A stretch of 64,000 nt of DNA from Mycobacterium sp. Aquia_216 (GTDB lineage: Bacteria > Actinomycetota > Actinomycetes > Mycobacteriales > Mycobacteriaceae), in assembly GCF_026723865.1 (NCBI RefSeq), contig NZ_CP113529.1:4030001-4094000 (forward strand). Reading direction: 5' to 3'. The stretch's first letter is position 1. Each line of letters starts with the position of its first letter. This document shows positions 61,022 through 64,000 of this stretch, piece after piece. The notes below the pieces were generated by a model. It was given only the letters and a program-made list of their open reading frames with translations. It made no database searches and had not been told where the DNA came from. Made by a program: the position numbers and the translations under genes.

Positions 61022-63780
61022 GAGACACCTTCCAACGTCAGTGATGGTTCGCCGGTGAGTGGCTGAGAATCGGCAGTCGCAGATACGTCGGCATCGTGTA
61101 TGACAACCTGACCGGTGTCGCCGTGCACGGTGATGGTCGCACCATCGGGGATGCGTTGCATCGCCGAGGCGACTTGCACGGCGGGCAGCCCATACTCCCG
61201 GGATAGGCATGACGCGTGGGACAGCATGCCTCCGGTCTCGGTGACCACGCCACCGACAACCACGAACACCGGTGTCCAACCCGGATCCGTGCTGTTGCAG
61301 ACCAGAATCTCCCCGGACCGGACGATGCCGATCTCCTTTTGCGTGCGCACGACGCGCGCCCTGCCGGTCACCGTGCCGCGGCTGGTCGGGATTCCCTGTA
61401 GCGGGCCGTCCCCGACCGGGACTTCTTCGACACCGACATCGACTGCTCGGCCATGACGCATGAACAACGGCAAATTGGCGATCTTGTTCTCGTTGCGTTC
61501 CCAGTTATGGCGGCGCGCAGCGATCTTCGCGTGTACCAACGGCATACTGGCCCGCTGGTCGAGGACCTCGTAGAACTCGTCCTTGGTGAGGAAGAAGTGA
61601 TCGTCTTCACCGGCCAGCAGACCGCGTTCGCGGGCCCGCCGCGCAAGCTCGCCGAGCACCAGCTTCGTCGACAGAGTGAGGCGATCCAGGCTCCAACGCT
61701 GGTCGTCGCGCAGCACGATGAAATCGTGGATGTAGGCGACAAGCGCTTTGAAAGCATCGGCTTTGAGGGTGCCGAATGGCTGCTCCCGCAATGCCGCGAC
61801 AACCGTCGCGACAGCGGCCTCGCGGCGCGCATTCACCGCTTCCTCGCGGACCTCCGGGTCGACCGGGTCATCGACCGACAGGAGTGTTTGGAAATTGCGG
61901 TAGTCGATCCACGGGTCTTCTATCCGTCGCGGGAAGATCAGGTCACGATCGGCGTGGCCGCGGAATCCACTGTCCTCGAGGAACTTCGAGTAGCTGGCGA
62001 GGAACTCCTTGCCCTCCGGCAGTTGGGCGAGGTGTTCGAAGAACGCCGGGCCTTCATGCTCGTCGAAGGCGTCGCGCAGCACCGGTGTGGTGCGGATTCG
62101 TTCCGCCAACCGCCACAGCGCGGCATTGTCGATCAGGGTGCGCGACGGCCGGGTGGTGCCAGCCAGCAGGTCGTGCGCGATCAAAGGGTCACCCGCATAC
62201 CACTTTTGCAGCAGAATCGGCAGCAAGCACAACGCGTCACGGGCATGCTGCAGGAACAAAAACCAGACGTCCTCGCAATAAGTCGCCTCGGCCTCGTTGA
62301 ACCGGCGAATGTATTCCTTCAACTCTTCGTCCGACAATTCGGTCAACACAGGAAGATTCGACGGGTGCCAACTGGTACTCGCGATATATTCGCGGCACTT
62401 GACCTGGCAATTGTGCGGAGCGTGCTGTCCTCCGAGGAACGCGATGCGCGCCTGCAACTGCAACCACTGCATGATATTGAAGTCGGCGTTGAGAACGTCT
62501 TCCTGCCACGCCGGCGGGATGAAATTCAAGTCCGGCAGCAGGGCCCGAAATGCTTTCGGGGTCGTGCCCGTGACAACCTCCCGATCGAGGTCGCAGTTGT
62601 AGTAGACCTCGGCTTGGTAATACCGCAGGTACGGCTTTTTGGCGGCGCCCTCCAGGCCGCGGCGGCGATTGGTGAACTCCTCCCCCCGGGTCATCGAGTA
62701 GGCCCGCAAAGAATAAAACATCGGCGTTTTGGCGCCGGTCCAGTTCGAGTCGGCCCAGGCCCTTGTCCACGTGGTCTCAGGGTCGAATTCGAGCCACTGC
62801 CACTGGTCGACGTCTGCGTCCCAGGAGAACTCGACGCCGGTAATCGGCCGCGACTGCAGCAGATAGAAAGTCCCCGCGGCATAGGCCCATTCGATGTCCT
62901 GAGGGATGCCCTCGTAGTAGGCGAGGACACGCTGTCCCAGCCGCGCCAGATCGCGAACCTGCCCGTCGTCGAGGCAAAACCGCTCTCGGTCGACGAAGCT
63001 GACTGCTTCTTCAACCGCACCGGAACGCTTGATGTGATCGCGGACGAACTTGCGTTCCTTGGATCCCAGCTGTCTGCCGATCACTGTCAAATCGCGTTGA
63101 GCAACGGCGAATTCATCGGGATTCACCTGCCCGCCCACCACCGCTTCGCCGAGCCCCCAACTAGCGTTGATGACGAACTCATCGGTGGCGGCAGTCAGCG
63201 GATTACCTGTGAACAGCACGCCGGCGACCTCAGACTCGACCATGGCCTGGACGACGACCGCGATGCTCGCCCCGGAATGCGCGATGCCCTTGTCGTGGCG
63301 GTAGGCGGTCGCGCGCGCATTCCACATTGACGCCCAGCAGCGTTTGACCGCCGCGATCACTTCGTCTGTCCCGCGGATGCTCAGATAGGTGTCGTGCAAT
63401 CCGGCGAAAGACGCGTCGGCGAGGTCCTCCGCCGTTCCCGACGAACGCACGGCCACGAACGTGTCGCCACCCAGCTCGGCGTATGCGCTTTCCAGATCGG
63501 ACGCCAGTCCGGCAGGGAGATCGGCGGCCTGGATACGTGCGCGGATTCGGCTTGTCCCGGATTCGACGGCCTCTGGGTCGGCGAAATCAATGTTGTCGAG
63601 GACGTGATCGATCTCGCTCTGCAGGGTGGCCACGAACGATGTATACGCCTGGGTACTCAGGGTGAACCCCGGGGGAACCCTGAACCCGGCTGCGGAAAGA
63701 CGGGCCAAGTTGAGCCCCTTACCCCCGACGCGTTCGCTGTCGGTGGCGTCGGAGTCGTGGAACCAGATGATGGTCGACAT
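61018..63780 (-). CDS. PEP-synthase / rifampin-phosphotransferase-like enzyme
   Basis: A 920-residue three-domain phosphotransferase. The N-terminal ATP-grasp-like domain (about 1-320) has VGGKGLNLARL at 18-28 and RSSGTAEDLADASFAG at 112-127. A long helical central domain, about 340-780, binds the acceptor. The C-terminal phosphohistidine domain has GGMLSHASCLSREYGLPAVQ, with His855. It could be a PEP synthase, but the central part and the neighbours suit a phosphotransferase acting on a small hydrophobic acceptor, as rifampin phosphotransferase does. AAGGA precedes ATG 63780. The upstream FAD gene ends 16 bp before it. Confidence 0.85.
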   Translation of the reverse strand: MSTIIWFHDSDATDSERVGGKGLNLARLSAAGFRVPPGFTLSTQAYTSFVATLQSEIDHVLDNIDFADPEAVESGTSRIRARIQAADLPAGLASDLESAYAELGGDTFVAVRSSGTAEDLADASFAGLHDTYLSIRGTDEVIAAVKRCWASMWNARATAYRHDKGIAHSGASIAVVVQAMVESEVAGVLFTGNPLTAATDEFVINASWGLGEAVVGGQVNPDEFAVAQRDLTVIGRQLGSKERKFVRDHIKRSGAVEEAVSFVDRERFCLDDGQVRDLARLGQRVLAYYEGIPQDIEWAYAAGTFYLLQSRPITGVEFSWDADVDQWQWLEFDPETTWTRAWADSNWTGAKTPMFYSLRAYSMTRGEEFTNRRRGLEGAAKKPYLRYYQAEVYYNCDLDREVVTGTTPKAFRALLPDLNFIPPAWQEDVLNADFNIMQWLQLQARIAFLGGQHAPHNCQVKCREYIASTSWHPSNLPVLTELSDEELKEYIRRFNEAEATYCEDVWFLFLQHARDALCLLPILLQKWYAGDPLIAHDLLAGTTRPSRTLIDNAALWRLAERIRTTPVLRDAFDEHEGPAFFEHLAQLPEGKEFLASYSKFLEDSGFRGHADRDLIFPRRIEDPWIDYRNFQTLLSVDDPVDPEVREEAVNARREAAVATVVAALREQPFGTLKADAFKALVAYIHDFIVLRDDQRWSLDRLTLSTKLVLGELARRARERGLLAGEDDHFFLTKDEFYEVLDQRASMPLVHAKIAARRHNWERNENKIANLPLFMRHGRAVDVGVEEVPVGDGPLQGIPTSRGTVTGRARVVRTQKEIGIVRSGEILVCNSTDPGWTPVFVVVGGVVTETGGMLSHASCLSREYGLPAVQVASAMQRIPDGATITVHGDTGQVVIHDADVSATADSQPLTGEPSLTLEGVS

Positions 63781-63796
63781 TCGAGAGATTTCCTTT

Positions 63797-64000
63797 CTAG
63801 CCGACGGTGACGTTCGACGTGCTTACCGCGGTGGATGAGCCGGATCGCGGTGCCGATCGAGCAGGCAGCAATCGGCGAATCAGCCGATCCTTCTGCAGCT
63901 TGCGGATCATGGTGCGAGCCGCAAGCTGGCCGGGGAGCCCGCAGATGCCTGCGCTCGGATGCATTCCTCCGCCTCCCAGAAAGAGCCCATGAACTGGAGA
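63797..64000 (-). CDS. FAD-dependent oxidoreductase, phytoene-dehydrogenase-like (C-terminal part)
   Basis: The last 67 codons of a leftward gene that continues beyond the right edge. It reads SPVHGLFLGGGGMHPSAGIC and GLPGQLAARTMIRKLQ, matching the C-terminal FAD-binding element of the proteins at 29132 (SPVHNYFHAGAGSHPGGG) and 47254. Stop TAG is at 63799-63797. It is the upstream partner of the PEP-synthase-like gene, 16 bp away, giving a sixth member of this FAD family in the window. Confidence 0.8.
   Translation of the reverse strand, partial: SPVHGLFLGGGGMHPSAGICGLPGQLAARTMIRKLQKDRLIRRLLPARSAPRSGSSTAVSTSNVTVG

Noticed and set aside
61022..61279. ATG-started extension of the phosphatase frame
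   Set aside because: It would overlap the PEP-synthase-like gene by about 260 bp and is Arg/His-rich with no phosphatase similarity; the CTG start fits better.
61453..63330. A 625-codon open frame on the + strand
   Set aside because: It lies antisense to the PEP-synthase-like gene, is rich in Arg/Gln/Val typical of a GC-rich shadow frame, and has no family motif.
61018..63780. Calling this simply phosphoenolpyruvate synthase (ppsA)
   Set aside because: The ATP-grasp and phosphohistidine domains fit, but the central domain does not show the PEP-synthase pyruvate-binding pattern, and the operon context differs.
1..64000. CRISPR arrays, tRNA/rRNA genes, insertion sequences or phage integration sites
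   Set aside because: No regularly spaced direct repeats, cloverleaf-type sequence, transposase or integrase frame was recognised on either strand.

Overview
The window is GC-rich actinobacterial DNA, most likely from a non-tuberculous Mycobacterium. Pointers are the many FadE-type acyl-CoA dehydrogenases, a mycofactocin-type short-chain dehydrogenase, several AveC-like membrane proteins, a typical short exported mycobacterial protein and ten TetR regulators. No rRNA, tRNA, insertion sequence, phage gene or CRISPR array was seen.

Layout. 1-6.4 kb: end of a thiolase, a FadE and a TetR, then a leftward operon of SnoaL-enoyl-CoA hydratase fusion, FadE and FAD oxidoreductase. 6.6-19.4 kb: membrane proteins, LLM flavoprotein, an alpha/beta hydrolase / two-domain FadE / P450 operon, a divergent SDR and TesB-like thioesterase, acyl-CoA ligase, an AveC relic, TetR and MarR. 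19.8-31.7 kb: carotenoid-oxygenase-family enzyme with AveC, a three-gene operon of FAD oxidoreductase plus two related membrane proteins, TetR genes, another AveC, another FAD oxidoreductase and a frame-disrupted AveC. 32-46 kb: membrane proteins, ligase, LLM, small-molecule kinase, CrtC/AttH-like protein, an AveC-TetR-FAD operon, a PEP-utilising protein without ATP-grasp domain, and two more membrane proteins. 46.5-53.7 kb: two TetR genes, a FAD oxidoreductase plus membrane gene, and a CrtC/AttH-like / kinase / membrane operon. 53.8-64 kb: small exported protein, hydratase and paired FadE subunits, SDR, hydratase, tandem TetR, and an operon of FAD oxidoreductase, PEP-synthase-like phosphotransferase and tyrosine phosphatase.

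How they fit together. A few families recur: seven six-segment membrane proteins with an FPRW motif (called family B here), six AveC-like loci of which two are broken, three membrane proteins with an EPxxD motif (family C), six phytoene-desaturase-like FAD enzymes, two APH-fold kinases, two CrtC/AttH-like proteins and two PEP-utilising proteins. The membrane genes are repeatedly coupled, by overlaps of 4 bp or spacings of a few bases, to the FAD or kinase genes. My inference is a modular, multiply regulated pathway that desaturates, cyclises, phosphorylates and beta-oxidises hydrophobic (possibly terpenoid, carotenoid or polyketide-like) lipids. The substrate cannot be read from the sequence.
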